This document shows, piece after piece, positions 15,253 to 22,146 of a DNA stretch of 23,301 nucleotides. This DNA comes from GCA-2732805 sp964516605. GTDB taxonomy: Bacteria > Pseudomonadota > Gammaproteobacteria > Coxiellales > Coxiellaceae. The stretch spans positions 1 through 23,301 of the forward strand of contig CAZFAA010000021.1 of NCBI GenBank assembly GCA_964516605.1, given 5' to 3'. Position numbers and translations under genes: made by a program. The notes under the pieces were generated by a model. That model saw nothing but the letters and a program-made list of their open reading frames with translations, made no database searches and was not told where the DNA came from. Position 1 is the stretch's first letter, and each line of letters opens with the position of its first letter.

Positions 15253-16428
15253 ATGACCTTATTCAAAAGAATCAATTGGTTAAACGTGTCTTTTATCTTA
15301 CTGTTGACCCCTATTGCTTCACTCGTTGGGCTGATCTACCTGATTCATATAGGAGATATGCGCCTGGCCACGTGGTTACTGGCTTTTGGTTTCCTGTCAG
15401 CCGCTGGCTTTTCGATTACGGTCGGTTACCATCGTTTATTTTCACATCGTTGCTATAAGGCTGCATGGCCTGTGCGATTACTGTTGGCTTTGTTTGGCGC
15501 TGCTGCGTTTCAGGGCTCTATATTAGAATGGTGTACGGATCATCGTAACCATCACTTATATACCGATACCGATCAAGATCCGTATAGCATCAATAAAGGT
15601 TTTTGGTATGCGCATATCGGTTGGTTGTTTGTATTGGACAACGATAAACGCGATTTTTCAAATGTTGAGGAATTGGCTAAAGATCCAATTATCAAATACC
15701 AGCATAAATTTTATGTGCCATTGGCGGTATTTATGGGTTTGCTATTGCCGATGGGGTTGGCTGCGTTGTGGGGCGATGCATTAGGTGGTTTAATTATTGC
15801 CGGCTTTCTACGCACGGTAATCAATCATCATGTGACGTTTGCGATCAATTCTGTGTGCCATATGTTTGGTCAGCGCAATTATTCAGACAAGCAATCGGCA
15901 CGTGATAACTGGATTACGGCGTTATTTACCTTTGGTGAAGGTTATCATAATTTCCACCACCAATTTCCGCTGGATTACCGCAATGGCGTGCGTTATTACC
16001 AATACGATCCAACGAAGTGGATTATTGCCTTATTAGCGTATTTGGGATTAGCTTCTGATTTGAAGCGTGTTGATGCGCACCGCATTTTACGGTATCGCCT
16101 GATTAAAGAAGAAGCTGAAATCATGACGCGTTTGAGTCGTTACTCAGCGCAACTGATGACGCAGGTAAATGATTATGTGAAACCAGTCTACAACCAAATT
16201 TTAGAGCAGATTGAATACGTTCATGAATTGAATACAGCCTATCAAAATCTTAAGAAACAACAGATTGATTTATTTAAGGGTAAAATGGATGAATATAGCC
16301 ATACCTTAAAAGCGCATAAACTAAAAATTAAGCTGGCTAAGGTTGAGCTGAAGAAAAATTTAGTCATGTGGAAATCGTTTGTGCGTGCTGATCAGCAGGC
16401 TTTGGTGTCTTTAATTCAAATGGTGTAA
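15253..16428 (+). CDS. Membrane fatty acid desaturase, acyl-CoA/lipid delta-9 type, with coiled-coil tail
   Basis: This 391-aa membrane-bound di-iron desaturase introduces a double bond into membrane acyl chains. The three histidine boxes are intact: HRLFSH (His60-His65), HRNHH (97-101) and HNFHH (232-236, in GEGYHNFHHQFPLDYRNG). Four membrane helices are expected in pairs before and between the boxes. After about residue 285 the protein ends in roughly 100 residues of charged, Lys/Gln-rich helix, probably a coiled coil, not needed for catalysis. The ATG at 15253 is preferred for the GAGAG just upstream; an ATG at 15241 would add four residues and has no ribosome binding site. Upstream lie three TTAA-core direct repeats; downstream is a strong terminator. 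Regioselectivity is inferred from family. Confidence 0.92.
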   Translation: MTLFKRINWLNVSFILLLTPIASLVGLIYLIHIGDMRLATWLLAFGFLSAAGFSITVGYHRLFSHRCYKAAWPVRLLLALFGAAAFQGSILEWCTDHRNHHLYTDTDQDPYSINKGFWYAHIGWLFVLDNDKRDFSNVEELAKDPIIKYQHKFYVPLAVFMGLLLPMGLAALWGDALGGLIIAGFLRTVINHHVTFAINSVCHMFGQRNYSDKQSARDNWITALFTFGEGYHNFHHQFPLDYRNGVRYYQYDPTKWIIALLAYLGLASDLKRVDAHRILRYRLIKEEAEIMTRLSRYSAQLMTQVNDYVKPVYNQILEQIEYVHELNTAYQNLKKQQIDLFKGKMDEYSHTLKAHKLKIKLAKVELKKNLVMWKSFVRADQQALVSLIQMV

Positions 16429-16449
16429 TACCGTCTTCTACTCTGTAAT

Positions 16450-16478
16450 AAAATCCTCTCGCTGCGGGGATTTTTTTT
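16450..16478 (+). terminator. Rho-independent terminator after the desaturase gene
   Basis: AAAATCC (16450-16456) pairs perfectly with GGATTTT (16468-16474), enclosing a G/C-rich loop region, and an uninterrupted T8 tract follows (16471-16478). It lies 22 nt after the desaturase stop codon. Confidence 0.85.
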
Positions 16479-16580
16479 GTGGTGCACTATGCTATCAAAT
16501 CTGTTTACTGACACACATCATCTTTATCTGTTTAACATTTTGATAGGATAACGTCACTGATTTTGAAAAAAGGTGATGTG

Positions 16581-18161
16581 ATGTCACGCCACGATTACGC
16601 TGTGCAATTAAGGGCATTGAAAACAGGGAGCTACAAAAAACACTGTATTGATCCACATTTACTGCAATTCTCTTTAGCTGTTCAGCAACTGAAACAAGAG
16701 TTCCAGCTTGATGATTTGAATTACTTTATTAAATACTGTGCTGCTGAGTGTGATTGCGCATTTGCTATATGTACTGGATTATCGGTTTTTTTGGAAAAGC
16801 AAAAAAGCAAAAAAAAAATTCAAATAGCATTGGCATTAGGGCAAGCTTGGCTTGATCATGCTAAAGCATCGCTTGATCATGCTAAAGCATCGCTTGATCG
16901 TGCTAAAGCATCGCATCTCATTACTGTTTTGCAATATTATACTTCATTGCAACAATGTGTCGCCATGTTAACGCATCTTTATGATGTGCAACGATGCATG
17001 AGTCACGCTGATGGTATGATGGTGAATCTAAAATGCATATTAGAGACACTTCAAAATTACTATGCAAAGGAAGTAATTCATGATGAATGGACACATGTAT
17101 TTACAATTTTTCTTAAAGAAGCGACTGAAGACCTTAAATTGTATCAATCCCAAGAATACAGTCACGATGCAGTTCGAGATAGAATTAAAGCGCGTATTGC
17201 TACAATACTGCATGGCACTCCGGATCAACTTGGTTTGCATTATTGTTTTTCAAAAGTCATTCCTGAAACACAAATACAATTGTTGGGTGGTGTGAATCCC
17301 GTTGTGTTTAAAGTTGAATGTAGTGGTATGCAAGCGATGATTTTGCGTCTTCATAAGCATCCTTTTTCTGATGCTCATTTAAAAGCTAAAGAGGTATCAC
17401 GTGAGCATTATCCTGAGTTTTCAGGTCAAATTTTTTTGCAGGGCGATGGGGTTGGTGATACATATTGCCATTATGAACTCTCTAAATTTTTTCAACATGG
17501 TACGCTGGATGATTACATTAGGCGTTTGCATGAATTTAAAAAGGAAGGTTGTTTTACTCTTACTGACAAACGCATTTTCTTTAATCACTTTAAACAAATG
17601 CTCAGCCTTTTTGTGAATTTACACAACAGATGTATTTATTTTTCAGATACCAAACCCACTAATATTTTCTTTAATGGTGATCCATTAGAGAAAAATACGT
17701 ATTTAGTAATTTCCGATATAAAATCGTTAGCACTGTTAGGCGATAATAAAAAGACCACTTATGATATCGCTTATACACCTGATTATGCGGCACCTGAGGT
17801 TTTAAATATGAAACAGTCGAATGGCGCTGCTGTAAATCCTTATGCGCAGGATATCTACGCATTGGCGATGACTTTTTTGGAATATTTAGTTGGTACAACA
17901 AATCCATCTATTTTAGAAAGTTATGAGCCACGGGATCATTTTGAAACAGTGATGTATGGCTTGCTCAAAGGTATGTTGCATCAACATCCACTGTTGCGAA
18001 CTGCGTATGCTGATTTTCTGAATGATAAAGTAGAGAGATTACAGAACGAGTTATTTCCTCCTGCCGGCTCTACATCTACAGGTTATTTTAATTGCCAATT
18101 ATTTGCGTCACGAGGAATGACAGAGCAACCTATAGAAAGTCCGCAGATGAGAAAATGTTAA
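16581..18161 (+). CDS. Degenerate Ser/Thr protein kinase-like protein (possible effector)
   Basis: This 526-aa protein has a helical N-terminus (about 1-230) and a C-terminal eukaryotic-like kinase fold. Recognisable positions: glycine-loop-like GGVNPVVFKV; beta-3 AMILRLHK, where Arg256 sits in the usual Lys place (Lys259 is three residues on); catalytic loop YFSDTKPTNIFF with Asp356, Lys358 and Asn361; DIK (379-381) in place of DFG; YAAPE with APE at 404-406; and DIYALAMTFLEYLVG in place of the DxWSxG helix. Core residues for catalysis are thus partly kept. The ATG lies 7 nt after AAGG (16570-16573); the TTG at 16563 is less likely. The N-terminal part contains an A10 run and three copies of a heptapeptide. 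There is no signal peptide. A secreted host-targeting kinase or pseudokinase is possible but unproven. Confidence 0.8.
   Translation: MSRHDYAVQLRALKTGSYKKHCIDPHLLQFSLAVQQLKQEFQLDDLNYFIKYCAAECDCAFAICTGLSVFLEKQKSKKKIQIALALGQAWLDHAKASLDHAKASLDRAKASHLITVLQYYTSLQQCVAMLTHLYDVQRCMSHADGMMVNLKCILETLQNYYAKEVIHDEWTHVFTIFLKEATEDLKLYQSQEYSHDAVRDRIKARIATILHGTPDQLGLHYCFSKVIPETQIQLLGGVNPVVFKVECSGMQAMILRLHKHPFSDAHLKAKEVSREHYPEFSGQIFLQGDGVGDTYCHYELSKFFQHGTLDDYIRRLHEFKKEGCFTLTDKRIFFNHFKQMLSLFVNLHNRCIYFSDTKPTNIFFNGDPLEKNTYLVISDIKSLALLGDNKKTTYDIAYTPDYAAPEVLNMKQSNGAAVNPYAQDIYALAMTFLEYLVGTTNPSILESYEPRDHFETVMYGLLKGMLHQHPLLRTAYADFLNDKVERLQNELFPPAGSTSTGYFNCQLFASRGMTEQPIESPQMRKC
16851..16913 (+). repeat. Tandem repeat, 3 x 21 bp, in frame
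   Basis: Units at 16851-16871, 16872-16892 and 16893-16913 encode LDHAKAS, LDHAKAS and LDRAKAS. The first two are identical and the third differs by one base (His to Arg). One unit is a helical heptad, so copy-number change would lengthen a helix by two turns without disturbing the frame. Confidence 0.95.
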
Positions 18162-18185
18162 AGCGGTGGGCTGGCTCAGTATGTT

Positions 18186-18452
18186 TTATTCACTTGCTTG
18201 ACGATAGATTGTGATAGTGTGGCCAATTTCTTGAATCAATTCTGCTTGATGCTCTTTGACAATGGTCTCAATCATTTTGGCGCGTTCATCGCGATTTGCA
18301 GCGTTCACTTTAATTTTAATCAGTTCGTGCGCATTGAGTGCGACATCAATTTCTTGGTGCACACCAGCTGTTAACCCCTGAGCGCCTGTTAACACCACAG
18401 GATTTAAATGGTGTGCATGGCCTTTGAGTTCTTTTTTAAGTTTTTTATCCAT
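18186..18452 (-). CDS. yhbY: YhbY family RNA-binding (CRM domain) protein
   Basis: YhbY is a small CRM-domain protein that associates with the pre-50S ribosomal subunit. The 88-aa product spans the whole domain, with LKGHAHHLNPVVLTGAQGLT at the N-terminus (the family's GxxG-like loop region), then EIDVALNAHELIKIKV and IGHTITIYR at the end. It faces rlmE on the opposite strand as in E. coli, but an outer-membrane protein gene has been placed between them. It is convergent with the kinase-like gene, 24 nt away, with no terminator visible. It has no Shine-Dalgarno; an extended -10 lies 10 nt before the ATG. Confidence 0.95.
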   Translation of the reverse strand: MDKKLKKELKGHAHHLNPVVLTGAQGLTAGVHQEIDVALNAHELIKIKVNAANRDERAKMIETIVKEHQAELIQEIGHTITIYRQASE

Positions 18453-18699
18453 AATGCGGCGCAGTATAACACAAACTATTCCTGCGGCAGTAGGTCAAAC
18501 TCAAAATAATTCGTTTTAAGTGTACGGAGCGTGAAATACAGCGTTTTTAGCTGCTTATTAAGCTTTGTTGTGATGCTGAAATATTTATTCTAGATCCGTG
18601 TTACCGGTAGCTAATTTCATGTTTAGCCTTTATACTCGGCTTGATTTTAGGATACGTTGGGTCAGGACGCCGAATTAATTTAGTGAAAAGGGTACTATT
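18453..18699 (+). promoter_or_regulatory. Intergenic region between yhbY and the outer-membrane protein gene
   Basis: This 247-nt gap is the longest gene-free stretch. It holds the yhbY -10 region at its left end, a short perfect palindrome GCTTATTAAGC (18553-18563), a TATACT (18631-18636) that could be the -10 box for the outer-membrane protein gene (no clear -35), and AAAAGGG as ribosome binding site 7 nt before that gene's ATG. No ORF or RNA gene is evident. Confidence 0.4.
18463..18471 (-). promoter_or_regulatory. Predicted extended -10 of yhbY
   Basis: TGtTATACT on the minus strand lies 10 nt before the yhbY ATG, predicting a leader of only about 4 nt and no room for a ribosome binding site. 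Confidence 0.45.
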
Positions 18700-19341
18700 A
18701 TGAAAAACAGATTGTTTACAAATTTAGTGGCATTAGGTCTTGTTATGGGTGCTACAACAGTTGCCATGGCCGGCGGTCCTGATATGTCTGCGGCATCAGA
18801 AGCAGCAGCACAACAACCAGTAGCGAACGCATCAGGTCTTTACTTGGGTGCAGATCTTGGCTACGGTGCATTTAATAGCGGTAGCAAAGTAGGTGAGTTT
18901 AATACTTTTGCTAAAAGTCTTGGTGCTAAAGCAACAGACTCCGGTGTGGTATTTGGTGCGCATGTAGGTTATGACATCAATCGTTATGTTGCAGCGCAAG
19001 TATCGTATTTGTATTTGCCAAAAATTAACTTTTCTTATGATTCTTCTTCTGTCAATGTTTACAACAATATGTTGGCGGTGGAAGCGAAGGGAATGTTTCC
19101 TTTAATGAGCGATAAATTGGTCCCATTTGCAACTGCAGGTTATGCTGTAATCTTTACATCCCCAGGTGATAGCAATGTGGATACCAAAGCCACTAACTGG
19201 GAACCTGTATTCGGTGCCGGTATGGAATACAAAGTAACGCCACACATTGGTGTGAATGCACAGTACAAAGTGGTTACCAACTTTAATAATAAGTTCAGCA
19301 CCGTGAATATGGGTCTTGCTGGTCTTAATTATTATTTCTAA
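18700..19341 (+). CDS. Small outer-membrane beta-barrel protein (OmpA/OmpW-like fold)
   Basis: This 213-aa protein has a clear signal peptide (MKNRLFTNLVALGLVMGATT..., cleavage after AMA at residue 24). A short Ala/Gln-rich linker follows, then alternating hydrophobic/polar beta strands typical of an eight-stranded porin-family barrel: GLYLGADLGYGAF, VVFGAHVGYDINRYVAAQVS, LVPFATAGYAV and WEPVFGAGMEYKVTPHIGV. The last residue is Phe (LAGLNYYF), the standard outer-membrane assembly signal. No peptidoglycan-binding OmpA domain is present. It lies between yhbY and rlmE, which face each other directly in E. coli, so it looks like an insertion. The transported substrate or receptor role is unknown. 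Confidence 0.88.
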   Translation: MKNRLFTNLVALGLVMGATTVAMAGGPDMSAASEAAAQQPVANASGLYLGADLGYGAFNSGSKVGEFNTFAKSLGAKATDSGVVFGAHVGYDINRYVAAQVSYLYLPKINFSYDSSSVNVYNNMLAVEAKGMFPLMSDKLVPFATAGYAVIFTSPGDSNVDTKATNWEPVFGAGMEYKVTPHIGVNAQYKVVTNFNNKFSTVNMGLAGLNYYF

Positions 19342-19425
19342 TAACGCCATTCCCGTGAGGAGTTCCATCCTTGCGTGAAGGGATTTAGAAGGGGGGGCTC
19401 CTGAGCGGGGCTCCCACCTAAAAAA

Positions 19426-19454
19426 TTGTTTCAAACACATTCTCTCGTTATACT
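19426..19454 (+). promoter_or_regulatory. Predicted promoter of rlmE-ftsH, start at the ATG
   Basis: TTGTTT (19426-19431) and TATACT (19449-19454) are spaced 17 bp. The -10 ends 6 nt before the rlmE ATG, so the predicted transcription start coincides with the start codon. There is no Shine-Dalgarno sequence. Confidence 0.5.
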
Positions 19455-19460
19455 CCCGCT

Positions 19461-20117
19461 ATGTCCTCAAAGTCCTCAAATTCAAGACGCTGGTTAGCTG
19501 AACACCATTCAGATGAATACGTCAAACGTGCTCGTGAAGAAGGTTATGCGTCACGTGCCGCTTATAAATTGATTGAGCTCAATGAGAAGGATAATTTTTT
19601 AAAGCGCGGTATGACCGTCATTGATCTTGGCTCCTCTCCTGGGGGCTGGTCGCAGGTGGTAGCAAAAAAAATAGGTCATGAAGGGCATATCATCGCGGTG
19701 GATTTATTGCCTATGGAGCCCATTGAAGGTGTGACGTTTATTCAAGGTGACTTCACAGAGCAATTACTTTTGGATCAGTTGCTCGAAATGGTGGGTGATA
19801 AATCGATTGATTTGGTGTTATCTGATATGGCACCAAATATGTCTGGCAATAAAGGTATCGATCAGCCCAAGTCGGTTTACTTGGTAGAGCTGGCATTAGA
19901 TTGTGCGTATAAGCTCTTAAAGAAAAAAGGTACTTTCTTGGCAAAGGTATTTCAGGGTGAGGGTGTGGATGCGATGCTTGCTGATATGAAGCAGCACTTT
20001 AATGTCGTGAAGATCCGTAAGCCCAAAGCATCAAGATCAAGATCGAGTGAAATCTATATACTCGCTACTGACTTTATAGGATATAATCCAATAATTGTGC
20101 CTAATATTGGAGAGTGA
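19461..20117 (+). CDS. rlmE: 23S rRNA 2'-O-ribose U2552 methyltransferase
   Basis: RlmE (RrmJ/FtsJ) methylates U2552 in the A-loop of 23S rRNA on the assembling 50S subunit using S-adenosylmethionine. The 218-aa product matches the family length. It shows the SAM-binding motif [13 protein letters not shown] and the K-D-K-E catalytic tetrad: Lys36 (AAYKL), Asp122 (SDMAPN), Lys162 (LAKVFQG) and Glu197 (RSSEIY). It overlaps ftsH, as the rlmE-ftsH pair commonly does. The only ATG candidate has a -10 box 6 nt upstream and no ribosome binding site, so a leaderless transcript is likely. Confidence 0.97.
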   Translation: MSSKSSNSRRWLAEHHSDEYVKRAREEGYASRAAYKLIELNEKDNFLKRGMTVIDLGSSPGGWSQVVAKKIGHEGHIIAVDLLPMEPIEGVTFIQGDFTEQLLLDQLLEMVGDKSIDLVLSDMAPNMSGNKGIDQPKSVYLVELALDCAYKLLKKKGTFLAKVFQGEGVDAMLADMKQHFNVVKIRKPKASRSRSSEIYILATDFIGYNPIIVPNIGE

Positions 20118-20119
20118 TT

Positions 20120-22060
20120 TTGAACAGATATCTATTTCGAAACATTGTGATATGGCTAGTCATCGCATTGGTGTTATTTACTATTTTTAACACCTTAGGT
20201 CCACGCCAGCCTGCTGAGCAGCAGTATACGTATTCACAGTTTATTAGTTCTGTTAAAGAGGGCAACATCAGTGATGTTGTTATTCAAGATCGCACCATCG
20301 AAGGCAAGACGTCAGATGGCAAACAATTTGTAACCTATATGCCGTTGGCAGATCAAAACTTAATGGGTGAGCTCATTGCCAAAGGTGTGAATGTTAAGGG
20401 TGTGCCACCTGCGAAACCCAGTTTCCTATTACACTTCTTATTGAGTTGGGGACCTTTCCTATTACTGATCGCCGTATGGGTATTTTTCATGCGCCAAATG
20501 CAAGGCGGTGGCGGTAAAGGTGGTCCTATGTCATTTGGTCGCAGCAAAGCGCGCTTGCTCGGTGAAGACCAAGTTAAGATTACGTTTAAAGATGTGGCGG
20601 GTTGTGAAGAAGCCAAGCATGAAGTACAAGAATTGGTTGAGTTTTTGCGTGACCCCGCACGGTTTCAGAAGCTGGGTGGTAAGATGCCTTGCGGTGTGTT
20701 GCTCGTGGGTCCCCCTGGTACCGGTAAAACATTATTAGCTAAAGCCGTTGCGGGTGAAGCTAAGGTGCCGTTCTTTACAATTTCTGGTTCTGACTTTGTT
20801 GAGATGTTTGTGGGTGTGGGTGCGTCGCGTGTGCGGGATATGTTTGATCAAGCGAAAAAGCGCGCACCGTGTATTATTTTTATTGATGAAATTGATGCGG
20901 TAGGTCGTCATCGTGGTGCCGGTTTAGGCGGCGGTCATGATGAACGTGAGCAGACGCTGAATCAATTGTTGGTTGAGATGGATGGTTTTGAAGGTAAAGA
21001 AGGTATTATCGTGGTGGCAGCGACCAACCGTCCTGATGTATTGGACCCTGCGTTATTGCGCCCAGGCCGTTTCGACAGACAAGTCGTGGTGCCCTTACCC
21101 GATATCAAAGGCCGTGAAGAAATCCTGCAAGTGCATATGCGCAAAACACCGATAGATGATGATGTGCGTCCTGCCATTATTGCACGCGGTACTCCCGGTT
21201 TTTCAGGTGCAGATTTAGCTAATTTAGTGAATGAAGCGGCTTTGTTTGCAGCACGCGAAGGTAAACGTTTGGTTGAAATGCGTGATTTTGAGCGTGCCAA
21301 AGATAAGATTATGATGGGTGCTGAGCGTCGCTCTATGGTGATGAATGAAAGTGAGAAAAAACTCACCGCCTATCATGAAGCAGGTCATGCGATTGTGGGA
21401 TTGCATATGGAAGATCATGATCCGGTTTATAAAGTGACGATTATTCCACGTGGCCGTGCACTCGGTGTGACGATGTTTTTACCTGAGGAAGACCGTTACA
21501 GTTACAGTAAGCGCCGTCTGGAAAGCCAGTTATCGGCTTTATTTGGTGGTCGTATTGCTGAAGTACTGATTTTTGGCCAAGACTATGTGACGACTGGTGC
21601 ATCGAACGATATTGAACGTGCTACCGATATTGCGCGCAGCATGGTCACCAAGTGGGGCTTGTCTGAAAAATTAGGGCCGATGACGTATGGCGAAGAAGAT
21701 GGTGAAGTCTTTTTAGGCCGTTCGATGACGCAGCGTCAAGAAGTCTCTGATGAAACAAATAAAGCCATTGATCATGAAGTGCGTGCGATTGTTGATCGTA
21801 CCTATGCAGCTGCGAAAAAAGTGATTGAAGACAATATCGACAAGCTGCATATTATGGCCAAAGCACTGATCAAGTATGAAACTATTGACGCTGATCAAAT
21901 TAAAGAAATTATGCAAGGCAAAGAGCCCACGCCACCTAAGGGTTGGGAAGAGGTTATGAAAGACGATGAGCCTCGTTCCAAGTCCAAATCAGGTGATGCT
22001 AATGCTTCTGATAATTTGCATATGTCAGGAAAAAATGATCCGGCAGATGGGTTGGCGTAA
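20120..22060 (+). CDS. ftsH: ATP-dependent zinc metalloprotease FtsH
   Basis: FtsH is a membrane-anchored hexameric AAA+ protease that degrades misfolded membrane proteins and regulators. The 646-aa product has an N-terminal membrane helix, a periplasmic domain and a second helix ([20 protein letters not shown]). The AAA domain has Walker A GPPGTGKT (Lys203), Walker [13 protein letters not shown], the pore motif FVGVG and the second region of homology (RPGRFDRQV). The zinc protease site is HEAGH (His419, Glu420, His423). The C-terminus is a short Lys/Ser/Asp-rich tail. A TTG start at 20120 is preferred because GGAG (20109-20112) lies 7 nt before it; a GTG at 20114 overlapping the rlmE stop is the alternative and adds two residues. 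Confidence 0.97.
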   Translation: MNRYLFRNIVIWLVIALVLFTIFNTLGPRQPAEQQYTYSQFISSVKEGNISDVVIQDRTIEGKTSDGKQFVTYMPLADQNLMGELIAKGVNVKGVPPAKPSFLLHFLLSWGPFLLLIAVWVFFMRQMQGGGGKGGPMSFGRSKARLLGEDQVKITFKDVAGCEEAKHEVQELVEFLRDPARFQKLGGKMPCGVLLVGPPGTGKTLLAKAVAGEAKVPFFTISGSDFVEMFVGVGASRVRDMFDQAKKRAPCIIFIDEIDAVGRHRGAGLGGGHDEREQTLNQLLVEMDGFEGKEGIIVVAATNRPDVLDPALLRPGRFDRQVVVPLPDIKGREEILQVHMRKTPIDDDVRPAIIARGTPGFSGADLANLVNEAALFAAREGKRLVEMRDFERAKDKIMMGAERRSMVMNESEKKLTAYHEAGHAIVGLHMEDHDPVYKVTIIPRGRALGVTMFLPEEDRYSYSKRRLESQLSALFGGRIAEVLIFGQDYVTTGASNDIERATDIARSMVTKWGLSEKLGPMTYGEEDGEVFLGRSMTQRQEVSDETNKAIDHEVRAIVDRTYAAAKKVIEDNIDKLHIMAKALIKYETIDADQIKEIMQGKEPTPPKGWEEVMKDDEPRSKSKSGDANASDNLHMSGKNDPADGLA

Positions 22061-22086
22061 CCGGTTTTAGCTGTTTTTTATGTCAC

Positions 22087-22115
22087 TTGCCTGCGTAGCG
22101 ATCCCTCGCTATGAT
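22087..22115 (+). promoter_or_regulatory. Predicted glmM promoter with an inverted repeat in its spacer
   Basis: TTGCCT (22087-22092, 4/6) and TATGAT (22110-22115, 5/6) are spaced exactly 17 bp. Inside the spacer and running into the -10 is the perfect inverted repeat TAGCGA-tccc-TCGCTA (22096-22111), extended by one G-T and one C-G pair. No T-tract follows, so it is not an intrinsic terminator. It may be an operator or an RNA hairpin in ftsH read-through transcripts. Confidence 0.5.
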
Positions 22116-22146
22116 ACCGGCTTTCAACTAGCTACAGGATAGTGCT

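Noticed and set aside
19102..19440. Minus-strand open frame across the end of the outer-membrane protein gene
   Set aside because: No start signals, no recognisable domain, and mostly antisense to the clear barrel protein.
19342..19460. G/C-rich stretch (G7 run and two GGGGCTCC copies) after the outer-membrane protein gene, considered as a terminator
   Set aside because: Only 4-bp alternative stems (GCTC/GAGC) form and no T-tract follows, so an intrinsic terminator is not supported.
20962..21366. Long minus-strand open frame opposite ftsH
   Set aside because: Lies wholly antisense to the AAA domain of ftsH, with a low-complexity product and no ribosome binding site or family motif.
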